DNA of 9,659 nt from an uncultured Muribaculaceae bacterium (GCA_910588245.1 CAJUQP010000066.1:1-9659), one strand, 5' to 3'; counted from the stretch's first letter, positions 1 through 6,036 are shown. Numbers and translations: made by a program. Notes: generated by a model from the sequence alone, not told the origin.

Positions 1-124
1 GGCGAATGCCGCCATGATGGCCCTGAGAAGCCACCATTACGAGAACATTGACATTATGCAACACCCGTCAGAGGAATTTCCCCAAGCAAAGGGAGGAGAA
101 TCGCAAATGGTCGGCAAAAGCCTG

Positions 125-165
125 ACCGCCGGATGGTACCGCCGTGCCGAGGATGAAAGCCTCGG
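125..165. repeat. Hairpin repeat, copy 1
   Basis: This 41-nt element starts with ACCGCCGGATGG (125-136). It ends in a hairpin with stem CCGAGG (147-152) and CCTCGG (160-165) around the loop ATGAAAG. A second copy at 1038-1078 matches at 36 of 41 positions in the same orientation. Two of the five differences fall on partner bases of the outermost stem pair, so pairing is kept. It resembles a small dispersed palindromic element. I see no transposase gene or REP-type head sequence nearby. Confidence 0.75.
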
Positions 166-371
166 TCGCCCGTCCTCCGCGCAAAACAGGACAGCAATCA
201 CGAGTCTTTGTTCTGTTCTCCGACCAAAGGGAGGAGCTACCGGCAAAGCATCCCACTGACGGAAGTCATCCGGCGAGACCGAAGCAAAAGCGCACGGTCG
301 TGTCTTTCCCCAGACCTCTCCACGCTTTTGTTGGCAGTGATGCCCCACGACAGGCAGCCAAGCTTTAATGA

Positions 372-457
372 GCAATTTGAAATTTGAAATTAGCAATAAG
401 TATTAATTGCCTAACCCGCAACTAATTCAAAATTCAACATTCCAAATTCAAAATTGC
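372..457. repeat. AT-rich imperfect inverted repeat
   Basis: The left arm (372-393) is built from repeated TTTGAAAT words. The right arm (422-457) is built from the complementary AATTCAAAATTC words, and both arms end in GCAATT/AATTGC. They could fold into a long imperfect hairpin with a loop of about 28 nt. The unit also repeats directly within each arm, so the structure has several possible registers. No T-tract follows, so it is not an obvious intrinsic terminator. Confidence 0.6.
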
Positions 458-571
458 AGCAAGCTTCGCTGCTTCCGGTCGCTTCATCAAGGTCCCGCGC
501 AAGAAAAATTAGCCCCCTCAACTGGGGCGTGGCCCCCGGAACCCCGCTCCCAGCCGCCCAATGCTATAACC

Positions 572-590
572 CCATTAGATCCCCTAATGG
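572..590. repeat. Perfect 7-bp hairpin
   Basis: CCATTAG (572-578) and CTAATGG (584-590) are exact complements around the 5-nt loop ATCCC. The hairpin stands immediately before the AGCTA repeat array at 591 and is the first of a run of short palindromes that continues to about 790. Confidence 0.55.
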
Positions 591-626
591 AGCTACTGAA
601 GCTAAAGAAGCTAAGGCAGCTAATCG
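591..626. repeat. Four 9-nt AGCTA-headed tandem units
   Basis: AGCTA begins at 591, 600, 609 and 618, giving four degenerate 9-nt units. Because 9 is a multiple of three, the run translates into a lysine- and leucine-rich or alanine-rich stretch in the overlapping open frames. I regard this as a by-product of the repeat rather than evidence for a protein. Confidence 0.7.
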
Positions 627-640
627 AGTTCTTCAAGAAA

Positions 641-680
641 ATCCCGATTAATCCCGATTAATCCCGATTAGTCCCGATTA
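641..680. repeat. Four 10-nt ATCCCGATTA tandem units
   Basis: Units begin at 641, 651, 661 and 671. The first three are identical and the fourth has one change (GTCCCGATTA). A further partial copy, CCCCGATTAG, lies near 728-737. Across the unit junction the repeat contains AATC-CC-GATT, an interrupted palindrome, so each unit could form a small stem on its own or pair with a neighbour. Confidence 0.85.
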
Positions 681-687
681 ATCGAGA

Positions 688-724
688 TTCTCGAGCTTCT
701 CTCGATCCTCAAGCTTCTCGAGAA
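688..724. repeat. Inverted repeat with XhoI- and HindIII-like palindromes
   Basis: TTCTCGAG (688-695) is mirrored by CTCGAGAA (717-724). Positions 715-724 alone are a perfect 10-nt palindrome (TTCTCGAGAA). AGCTT (694-698) can alternatively pair with AAGCT (711-715). The element sits between the two 10-nt tandem arrays. Confidence 0.65.
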
Positions 725-740
725 AACCCCGATTAGCCCT

Positions 741-790
741 TATAAGTCCTTATAAGCCCTTATACGAGTTTATAAGAATTTATAAGTCTT
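741..790. repeat. Five 10-nt TATAAG tandem units
   Basis: Units start at 741, 751, 761, 771 and 781 and follow TATAAGNNNT, with TATACG in the third. Together with the preceding CT or TT, most units contain the palindrome CTTATAAG or the related TTTATAAG. The 10-nt period is the same as in the array at 641-680, although the unit sequence is unrelated. Confidence 0.8.
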
Positions 791-880
791 TAAAATAGCA
801 TTATGACTAAATAACTAATGACTAATTAAGCTTGCTGTTCGCTGTCATAACTATCAGGCAGCACTTCCGCGGATGACTCT

Positions 881-939
881 CAGTGCCGGTAGGCCGGCAC
901 TGACAAAGAAACAACTCACCGATCGCGCCCCGGCGCGAT
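881..939 (+). other. Two perfect GC-rich hairpins upstream of a terminator
   Basis: The first hairpin pairs CAGTGCCGG (881-889) with CCGGCACTG (894-902) around the loop TAGG. The second pairs ATCGCGC (922-928) with GCGCGAT (933-939) around a 4-nt loop. With the terminator at 945-992 they form three consecutive stem-loops and no coding frame. This could be the 3' part of a small RNA, but no good promoter is visible. TAAGCTTG at 827-834 is one base off a -7 box and lacks a convincing -33 box. Confidence 0.4.
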
Positions 940-944
940 TATAT

Positions 945-992
945 AAAGAGGTCAGAACCGGAAGCAAACAACCGATTCTGACCTCTTTTTTT
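945..992 (+). terminator. Strong Rho-independent terminator, possibly bidirectional
   Basis: AAAGAGGTCAGAA (945-957) pairs perfectly with TTCTGACCTCTTT (976-988). Three more inner pairs, CGG (959-961) with CCG (972-974), follow after one mismatch. The T-tract runs through 986-992 on the plus strand. Read on the minus strand the stem ends in CTTTATATAAT, a weaker U-tract, so it might also stop transcripts from trpS and the SpmAB-like gene about 180 nt past their last stop codon. No plus-strand gene ends nearby. Confidence 0.75.
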
Positions 993-1037
993 ATAGTACT
1001 TGAGTGATGTATGAGGCAGTCCATCTTACAAATCATT

Positions 1038-1078
1038 ACCGCCGGATGGCACCGCCGTGTCGAGGCCGAAAGCCTCGA
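1038..1078. repeat. Hairpin repeat, copy 2
   Basis: This is the second copy of the 41-nt element at 125-165. Its hairpin is the stronger one, with stem TCGAGGC (1060-1066) and GCCTCGA (1072-1078) around the loop CGAAA. The outermost pair is T-A here and C-G in copy 1. The inner A/G mismatch of copy 1 is a C-G pair here. It lies about 95 nt downstream of the stop codon of the leftward SpmAB-like gene. Confidence 0.75.
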
Positions 1079-1134
1079 TCCTCAGCCTAACCCCTGACTA
1101 ACAAACCAATGGTTACCAATCAACGAGCTAAAGC

Positions 1135-1159
1135 ACTAACGACTGAAAGACTAACGACT
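1135..1159. repeat. ACTAACGACT direct repeat
   Basis: ACTAACGACT occurs at 1135-1144 and 1150-1159, a 15-nt period, just beyond the stop codon of the SpmAB-like gene. Related GACTAA/AACTAA words recur at about 803-828 and near 1096-1101. This is low-complexity intergenic DNA, and I assign no function. Confidence 0.5.
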
Positions 1160-1171
1160 TCTAAAAACCAG

Positions 1172-2401
1172 CTACCCGAAGAAGAAGTACGCGACAACAA
1201 CCGCGGCAATGGCGCCGGTAATGTCGGCCAGCAACGCATACCCCGCGGCATAGCGCGTCTTCATGACCCCGACACTGCCGAAGTAGACAGCCAGGATGTA
1301 GAAAGTTGTGTCCGTCGAACCCCTCACGGCAGCCGCCACACGGCTCACAAACGCATCGGCCCCGTTCTCCTTCATCACGTCGAGCATCATGGCGCACGAC
1401 CCGCTGCCGCTCAACGGCTTCATGAGCATCGTCGGCAGAGCGCCTACCCACCGTGTGTCGAAACCTAACGCCGAGACTCCGGCCTCAACCCACGAAGTGA
1501 AGAGATCAAGAGCTCCGGAAGCCCTGAACATACCTATAGCCACAAGTATTGCCACAAGGTAAGGGATAATCATCACGGCCGTGCGGAAACCCTCCTTAGC
1601 TCCCTCGATAAACGTGTCGTAGACATTCACCTTCTTGCGGATTCCCGCAGCTATGAAGGCGATTATCACACTGAAAAGTATCACGTTGGCAGCACAGGTG
1701 GAATATAATTCCATCTTGTCGGCCGGCAGACGCGAGAAGAGCCAAACCACGGCACCGACCACACCGCCGATCCCCGCAAGCCAGCTCCAGATCACCCGGT
1801 CCATGCGTATGCGCTGCTTCAGGCAGAGGGCGATAAGCCCCACAAGCGTGGCTATGGCTGTGGCTATGAGTATCGGCAGGAAGATGTCCGTAGGATTGGC
1901 AGCCCCACCCTGCGCCCTATACATCATGATGCTCACCGGTATGAGACAAAGTCCCGAGGAATTGAGTACTAAGAACATGATCATGGCGTCGGTAGCAGTG
2001 TCCTTCTTCTCGTTGAGGCTCTGCATCTCCTGCATGGCCCGAAGTCCCATCGGGGTGGCGGCGTTGTCAAGACCGAGCATGTTGGCCGAGATGTTCATGA
2101 AGATCGCCCCCATGGCCGGATGCCCCTTCGGAATGCCGGGAAAAAGACGCGAGAACAATGGACTTATCAGCCGGCCGAAAAACTCGATCACCCCTCCCCT
2201 CTCGCCAATCTTCATGATGCCGAGCCATAGGGTGAGCACTCCCGTCAGCCCAAGCGAGATCTCGAAAGCGAACGACGCCTGAGAGAAGGAGCTGTTCATG
2301 ATGTCGGTCCATACGGAAAGATCGCCGTCGACAAGAGTCTTGCCGACGGCCATCAGGAACGATATCGCGAAAAACGCGATCCATATCCAGTTTAATACCA
2401 T
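1172..2401 (-). CDS. SpmA-SpmB fusion, nucleoside-recognition (Gate) domain membrane protein
   Basis: This 409-residue integral membrane protein has the content of SpmA (about the first 200 residues) and SpmB (the rest) in one chain. In spore formers these are separate proteins implicated in spore maturation and core dehydration. Both carry the nucleoside-recognition Gate domain also found in nucleoside transporters and FeoB. Residues 110-119 (GLDNAATPMG) and 328-335 (KPLSGSGS), followed by GSTDTTFYI at 361-369, are the conserved family signatures. Hydrophobic segments are spread over the whole length. The ATG lies 11 nt after the trpS stop on the same strand, so the two are probably co-transcribed. 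Nothing here suggests sporulation. Its substrate cannot be read from sequence, and transport of a small molecule or ion is an inference. Confidence 0.9.
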   Translation of the reverse strand: MVLNWIWIAFFAISFLMAVGKTLVDGDLSVWTDIMNSSFSQASFAFEISLGLTGVLTLWLGIMKIGERGGVIEFFGRLISPLFSRLFPGIPKGHPAMGAIFMNISANMLGLDNAATPMGLRAMQEMQSLNEKKDTATDAMIMFLVLNSSGLCLIPVSIMMYRAQGGAANPTDIFLPILIATAIATLVGLIALCLKQRIRMDRVIWSWLAGIGGVVGAVVWLFSRLPADKMELYSTCAANVILFSVIIAFIAAGIRKKVNVYDTFIEGAKEGFRTAVMIIPYLVAILVAIGMFRASGALDLFTSWVEAGVSALGFDTRWVGALPTMLMKPLSGSGSCAMMLDVMKENGADAFVSRVAAAVRGSTDTTFYILAVYFGSVGVMKTRYAAGYALLADITGAIAAVVVAYFFFG

Positions 2402-2412
2402 GACTCAGGCAA

Positions 2413-3477
2413 TCAGAATTTCCTGATGCCCATGATCTCGCGCACCTCCCGGAGGGTCTTGGCGGCCACCTCGCGCGCACGCTCGGCTCCGCTTCTCACA
2501 ACCTTCGAGATATACTCGTCGTTTTCGCGGATGTCGAGTATCCTCTCGCGGATCGGGAGCGTAACCTTGAGGATATCCTCGGCGAGCTGCTTCTTCATGT
2601 CGCCGTAGCGGATGGAGCAGTCGGCGTAGGCCTTGCGGTAATGATCCACCACTTCCTGGCCGGAGACAAGATTCATCAGTGTAAAAAGATTCTCCACAGG
2701 CTGGCTGACAGGAGAATTCGGCTCTTTCGGCCCCTCGTCGGTGACGGCCCTCATCACCTTCTTGCGGAGCGTCTTCTCGTCGTCAATCAGATATATGCAG
2801 TTGCCCTCGCTCTTGCCCATCTTTCCGCTGCCATCGAGTCCGGGCACCTTCACGGCCTCACCGCCGAAATTGAAGTTGACAGGCTCGCCGAAATAGTCCA
2901 CTCCATAGAAGGAGTTGAACCGGCGGGCGAAACGGCGTGTGAGCTCAAGATGCTGCTCCTGATCCTTGCCCACGGGCACGAAGTCGGCGTGATGGATAAG
3001 GATATCCACAGCCATGAGGGTCGGATAAGTCAGCAGGCCGGCGTTGACACGCTGGTTGGTCTGGTTGCCTATGATCTCCTTCTCGATCTCGTCGCCGTCG
3101 GAGGTGATGCCGAGCGCCTTGCGAGCCTTGTCCTTGAATGAGGCCGTACGCATGAGCTCGCCGATGCCCACATGCATGTTCATCAGCAGATACATCTCTG
3201 AAATCTCCGGCACGTCGCTCTGCACATAGAGCACGTTCTTCTCCGGGTCGAGACCTGCCGCGAGATACTCGGCGATGATGTCTTTCACATTGGTGTGGAG
3301 CATCTTCGGATCGGGATGCGTTGTGAGGGCGTGGAGGTCGGCTATGAAAAACCGGCAGTCGTAGTCATCCTGCATCCTCACGAATTTCGAGAGGGCTCCG
3401 TAATAGTTGCCAAGATGCAGGTTTCCGGTAGAGCGAATCCCGCTCAACACGATTTTTTTATCTTTTTTAGCTTCCAT
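2413..3477 (-). CDS. trpS: Tryptophanyl-tRNA synthetase
   Basis: This 354-residue class I aminoacyl-tRNA synthetase charges tRNA-Trp with tryptophan in the cytoplasm using ATP. The HIGH-type motif is GNLHLGNY (residues 18-25) and the KMSKS-type motif is KMGKS (219-223), preceded by VPGLDGSG. Other family landmarks are IADLHALT near 45-52 and PVGKDQEQHLELTR near 158-171, which in this family contacts the adenylate and tryptophan sites. Length is slightly above the usual 325-340. The start is taken at ATG 3477: the frame extends to a TTG at 3483, but that start is less likely and would nearly abut the promoter. It is first of a probable two-gene operon with the SpmAB-like gene. No T-box or Trp leader is visible, and the leader is very short. 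Confidence 0.97.
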   Translation of the reverse strand: MEAKKDKKIVLSGIRSTGNLHLGNYYGALSKFVRMQDDYDCRFFIADLHALTTHPDPKMLHTNVKDIIAEYLAAGLDPEKNVLYVQSDVPEISEMYLLMNMHVGIGELMRTASFKDKARKALGITSDGDEIEKEIIGNQTNQRVNAGLLTYPTLMAVDILIHHADFVPVGKDQEQHLELTRRFARRFNSFYGVDYFGEPVNFNFGGEAVKVPGLDGSGKMGKSEGNCIYLIDDEKTLRKKVMRAVTDEGPKEPNSPVSQPVENLFTLMNLVSGQEVVDHYRKAYADCSIRYGDMKKQLAEDILKVTLPIRERILDIRENDEYISKVVRSGAERAREVAAKTLREVREIMGIRKF

Positions 3478-3497
3478 AATCAATAACTTTCAGACTG

Positions 3498-3528
3498 CAA
3501 AATTAATGATTTTCCATGCCTTTTCAAT
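3498..3528 (-). promoter_or_regulatory. Bacteroidota-type promoter for trpS
   Basis: On the minus strand, TAATTTTG (3505-3498) matches TAnnTTTG exactly. ATTG (3528-3525) stands 19 nt upstream in the place of the TTTG -33 box. Transcription would begin near 3490, leaving a leader of only about 13 nt before the ATG at 3477. Confidence 0.6.
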
Positions 3529-3535
3529 AATTTTG
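3528..3535 (+). promoter_or_regulatory. Possible -7 box for the SGNH-GNAT pair
   Basis: TAATTTTG on the plus strand is an exact TAnnTTTG match and the mirror image of the trpS -7 box. No TTTG stands at the right distance upstream, so the match is half a promoter. It would give a leader of about 125 nt before the ATG at 3667. TATTTTG at 3573-3579 is one base short of the consensus and is the alternative. Confidence 0.3.
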
Positions 3536-3666
3536 ACAATCTTTTTATATCACAAACAATCTATTCAGCACTTATTTTGTTAATATGTCAAGAAGTTTTT
3601 CCCGGTCGGGGGTTGCATCTTTCCACGATCCTGCGCCGGGTTCTAAAAAAATAAAGACAACTTGAA

Positions 3667-4374
3667 ATGAATATATCGGATCAAAACAATACGCCTCACG
3701 GGGCGAAACTGGCATCTCTGGTCATTACGCTGGTCTTGCTCGCGCTCGGCGCCGCACACGACGCGCGGGCCGACACGACTGACACCACCGCCGTGAGGAA
3801 AGTGCTTTTCCTCGGCGACTCGATGACCGGCTGGATGGCCGAGCGCCTCAACGCCTATGGCGAGATCAACGGGTTTGAGGTGGCAACCATTGTCTGGGAC
3901 GGCTCGACAATATCCAAATGGGCCGACACCGACGGCCTCGCCGACATTATCGCCGCGGAGAATCCTGACGCCATAATGGTATGCCTCGGCATGAACGAGA
4001 TGTTTGAACCCTTCCCGGAAAAGAGACTCTCCACTCCTGTGGAGAAGCTCGTCGACGCTTTCGGCGACACCCCTTTTCTCTGGATCGGCCCCCCTTCGTG
4101 GCCCGGGAAAGACCATGGCAAGATTTTCAACGACTGGATGGCCTCCAGGCTCGGAGAAGGCAACTATTTCTCGAGCCTTGAGCTCGCTCTCCCCCGTCAG
4201 AGCAAGACCAATCCCCATCCTTCGCGTCAAGGCATCGAGGAATGGATCGACAAAGTCGTGGAGTGGATTCCCGGCAACTCAAACCTGAAGTTCACGTCGC
4301 TCGACAGACCGGCAGACGGGAAGGTGTCGAGAGGCAAGACATTCGTCTATAAAAGAATGAAAGATACGCTGTGA
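3667..4374 (+). CDS. Exported SGNH/GDSL hydrolase-like protein
   Basis: This 235-residue protein has a likely signal peptide: a hydrophobic stretch at about residues 15-30 and a cleavage site after ARA (about 35). It is therefore probably periplasmic or membrane-anchored. The SGNH fold is indicated by block I, VLFLGDSMTGW (residues 46-56, nucleophile Ser52), a DGS turn (78-80, block II Gly79), block III LGMNEM (107-112, Asn110) and the C-terminal TNPHPSRQG (181-189, His184). The architecture resembles DUF459-type SGNH proteins, some of which act on envelope polysaccharide acyl groups. The Asp normally two or three residues before the catalytic His is not present (Thr181, Asn182), so activity is uncertain. 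The GNAT gene follows after 42 nt on the same strand, which suggests an operon but not necessarily a shared substrate. Confidence 0.75.
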   Translation: MNISDQNNTPHGAKLASLVITLVLLALGAAHDARADTTDTTAVRKVLFLGDSMTGWMAERLNAYGEINGFEVATIVWDGSTISKWADTDGLADIIAAENPDAIMVCLGMNEMFEPFPEKRLSTPVEKLVDAFGDTPFLWIGPPSWPGKDHGKIFNDWMASRLGEGNYFSSLELALPRQSKTNPHPSRQGIEEWIDKVVEWIPGNSNLKFTSLDRPADGKVSRGKTFVYKRMKDTL

Positions 4375-4416
4375 CACCCTGTGGCACGGCCGAGAACCTA
4401 TAAAACTTTCAAAGTT

Positions 4417-4950
4417 ATGGAATTTGTAAATCTGAAGATGGAAGACTATCCGTCGTTTCTCAAGCTATACAATGAGGCTTTCCCCGAGAACGAAAGGAGG
4501 GTATACAAAGACGAGGAGCATCTCGCCAATTTCATCAGGATGAAAGGCGGGAAGTTTCATGCCTTCGCCGCCAAAGACGGCGACCTCTTCCTCGCTTTCC
4601 TGTCTTACTGGACATTCGAGGGCTACACATATATCGAACATTTCGCTGTGGAACCCGAGCACCGTGGCAAGCGGATAGGCTCGCTGATGCTCCACCATCT
4701 CTTCAAGGAGGTTAGTCCTGACGTGCTCATAGAAGTGGAACATCCCGACTCCCCCGAATCCGTACGCCGAATCAATTTCTATGAGAAACACGGCTTCAAG
4801 ATCCGCAGGGAGTTCAACTACGTGCAGCCACCCTACAGCCCGGCACAGGCACCCGTACCAATGCTTCTCATGACCCACGGCGACGTAGACCTGCACAACA
4901 TCGACTCCATAAAGGATATGTTGGCTGAAGTCTACAATATCGAGAACTGA
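4417..4950 (+). CDS. GNAT family N-acetyltransferase
   Basis: This 177-residue cytoplasmic protein is of the Gcn5-related acetyltransferase type, which transfers acetyl from acetyl-CoA to an amine. The acetyl-CoA pyrophosphate-binding loop is HRGKRIGS (residues 82-89), preceded by the beta-4 strand YIEHFAVEPE (72-81). INFYEKHGFKI (119-129) is the classic C-terminal motif B region. The extra tail after residue 135, QPPYSPAQAPVPMLLMTHG, forms the last strand. The start is set at ATG 4417, because the family fold begins directly after it. An in-frame GTG at 4381 would add 12 unlikely residues. It is probably co-transcribed with the SGNH-like gene and ends in the terminator at 4977. Substrate is unknown. 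Confidence 0.9.
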   Translation: MEFVNLKMEDYPSFLKLYNEAFPENERRVYKDEEHLANFIRMKGGKFHAFAAKDGDLFLAFLSYWTFEGYTYIEHFAVEPEHRGKRIGSLMLHHLFKEVSPDVLIEVEHPDSPESVRRINFYEKHGFKIRREFNYVQPPYSPAQAPVPMLLMTHGDVDLHNIDSIKDMLAEVYNIEN

Positions 4951-4976
4951 AAATTTTTCCGGCTTACATAACTCGA

Positions 4977-5025
4977 GACCCGGGCTGAGGCGGCAATCCG
5001 CCAAAGCCCGGGTCGTTCTTTTATT
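4977..5025 (+). terminator. Two-tier Rho-independent terminator
   Basis: GACCCGGGCT (4977-4986) pairs perfectly with AGCCCGGGTC (5005-5014). An inner stem, GGCGG (4989-4993) with CCGCC (4998-5002), caps it with the loop CAAT. The two stems are separated only by a GA/AA internal loop. TTCTTTTATT follows on the plus strand (5016-5025). It ends the SGNH-GNAT unit. The minus-strand side lacks a T-tract, so it is a weak stop at best for the convergent YitT-family gene. Confidence 0.88.
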
Positions 5026-5067
5026 GTGTATGCAATTTCTTTGATTATGTAAGCGTTGACGGGGCGA

Positions 5068-6036
5068 TCAGCTTTCCTCAACCATCTTGGCCGGATCCTC
5101 CTTCTTATGCTTCTTGAGCTTCACCTTCATGGTGTCGAATCCTTTTCCGTAGACGCCGTTGACATTGGCCTGGGTGATGAACGCCTCTTCATCGATGCTC
5201 TTCACTATCCTGAAGATCGTGACGCTCTCTATCTTGCGGCACCACACCATCAGGATCTTCACCTCATGCTTCGAATACCATCCCAGGCCGTCAAGCACTG
5301 TCACACCACGCTTCGCCTCCTTGTTGACACGGTCAGCGATCTCCGCCCACTTATGGGAAAAGATGATGAACTGGGTGGCCTGGCGGTTGGTGTTGATGAT
5401 CATGTCGGTCATATAAGCGATCACGAAAGTGACGACAAGACCGTAGACGATCAGAGGAATCCTCGCGTCGAGACGCTCCTGGAAGGTGCCCTCAAACGGA
5501 AGGAAGATCGAACACATCACGATGGTCATATCCGTATAGATCATCGTGCGTCCGATGCTCTGGTTGCTCAGTTTGGAGACCATGGCGGCCACGATATCGG
5601 TGCCTCCCGAAGAGCCGTTGTGCACGAACACGATGCCGATTCCCACTCCGCAGAGTATGCCTCCGAGAATGGCGCTCATCGAGATGTCGGCTATGATCGG
5701 ATGGCCGAGCCCCATGAATATGCTCTCGCCGAGACCTATGGCCAGGGAGATGGCAGTAGCGCCGAAGATGGTGCGTAGCACAAAAGTCTTCCCCACTATC
5801 TTATAGGCGAAGCTGAGCAAAAGCAAATTGCAGGCATACTGCGTCACTGCCACGGGCACAAGGCCTTTGGTGGCGAAATACACCAGGGTGCCGACACCGC
5901 TCAATCCACCGATCACTATCTCATGTGGAAGGATGAAGGCCGTGAAGCCCAGGGCGTAGAGCACGAGTCCGAGCGAGATGAAGAGATAATCCCTCATCCC
6001 GGTCATAAGCTTGTTGTTTATCTGTTGAGGCGACAT
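5068..6036 (-). CDS. YitT family membrane protein with C-terminal DUF2179 domain
   Basis: This protein has 322 residues from the chosen start. Residues 17 to about 210 hold several hydrophobic segments of the YitT (DUF161) membrane domain, with its hallmark NGSSGGTDIVA (140-150). The C-terminal cytosolic part, about 215-300, fits DUF2179, with RGVTVLDGLGWYS (233-245) and NGVYGKGFD (293-301). The molecular function of the family is not established, and transport or export has been proposed. The frame stays open to an ATG at 6147, but that codon overlaps the -7 box at 6145-6152 and the added residues look unlike the family. ATG 6036 fits better, with ATGs at 6006 and 5997 as alternatives. It ends in lysine-rich KLKKHKKEDPAKMVEES, converging on the GNAT gene. 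Confidence 0.92.
   Translation of the reverse strand: MSPQQINNKLMTGMRDYLFISLGLVLYALGFTAFILPHEIVIGGLSGVGTLVYFATKGLVPVAVTQYACNLLLLSFAYKIVGKTFVLRTIFGATAISLAIGLGESIFMGLGHPIIADISMSAILGGILCGVGIGIVFVHNGSSGGTDIVAAMVSKLSNQSIGRTMIYTDMTIVMCSIFLPFEGTFQERLDARIPLIVYGLVVTFVIAYMTDMIINTNRQATQFIIFSHKWAEIADRVNKEAKRGVTVLDGLGWYSKHEVKILMVWCRKIESVTIFRIVKSIDEEAFITQANVNGVYGKGFDTMKVKLKKHKKEDPAKMVEES

Larger units (their letters stand above)
1..1171. other. Repeat-rich intergenic block without a supportable gene
   Basis: About 1.17 kb lies between the left edge and the stop codon of the SpmAB-like gene. Open frames exist on both strands, but they run through repeats and hairpins, share no protein family I recognise, and have compositions typical of translated repeat DNA. 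The block contains, in order: a duplicated CAAAGGGAGGAG motif (88-99 and 225-236), a stem-loop around 183-219, an AT-rich imperfect inverted repeat (372-457), competing GC-rich hairpins (512-536), micro-palindromic tandem repeats (572-790), GACTAA-type microrepeats (about 803-828 and 1135-1159), and three hairpins ending in a terminator (881-992). A 41-nt hairpin repeat occurs near both ends. It could be decayed sequence colonised by small dispersed repeats, or it could hide a structured RNA. The first 60 nt or so may still be the end of a gene entering from the left. Confidence 0.7.

Noticed and set aside
37..396. 119-codon minus-strand frame in the left block
   Set aside because: It runs across the duplicated motif and the hairpin repeat, and matches no family I know. 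The second repeat copy encodes a similar short peptide in the same frame only because the DNA is repeated.
407..661. 84-codon plus-strand frame ending in a Lys/Leu-rich helix
   Set aside because: The periodic end is the translation of the 9-nt AGCTA array, and the frame starts inside the AT-rich inverted repeat. There is no coding signature.
591..800. CRISPR array
   Set aside because: Units are 9-10 nt without spacers and no cas gene is present.
1635..2282. 215-codon plus-strand frame opposite the SpmAB-like gene
   Set aside because: It is antisense to a complete conserved membrane protein, and its composition follows from that gene's codons.
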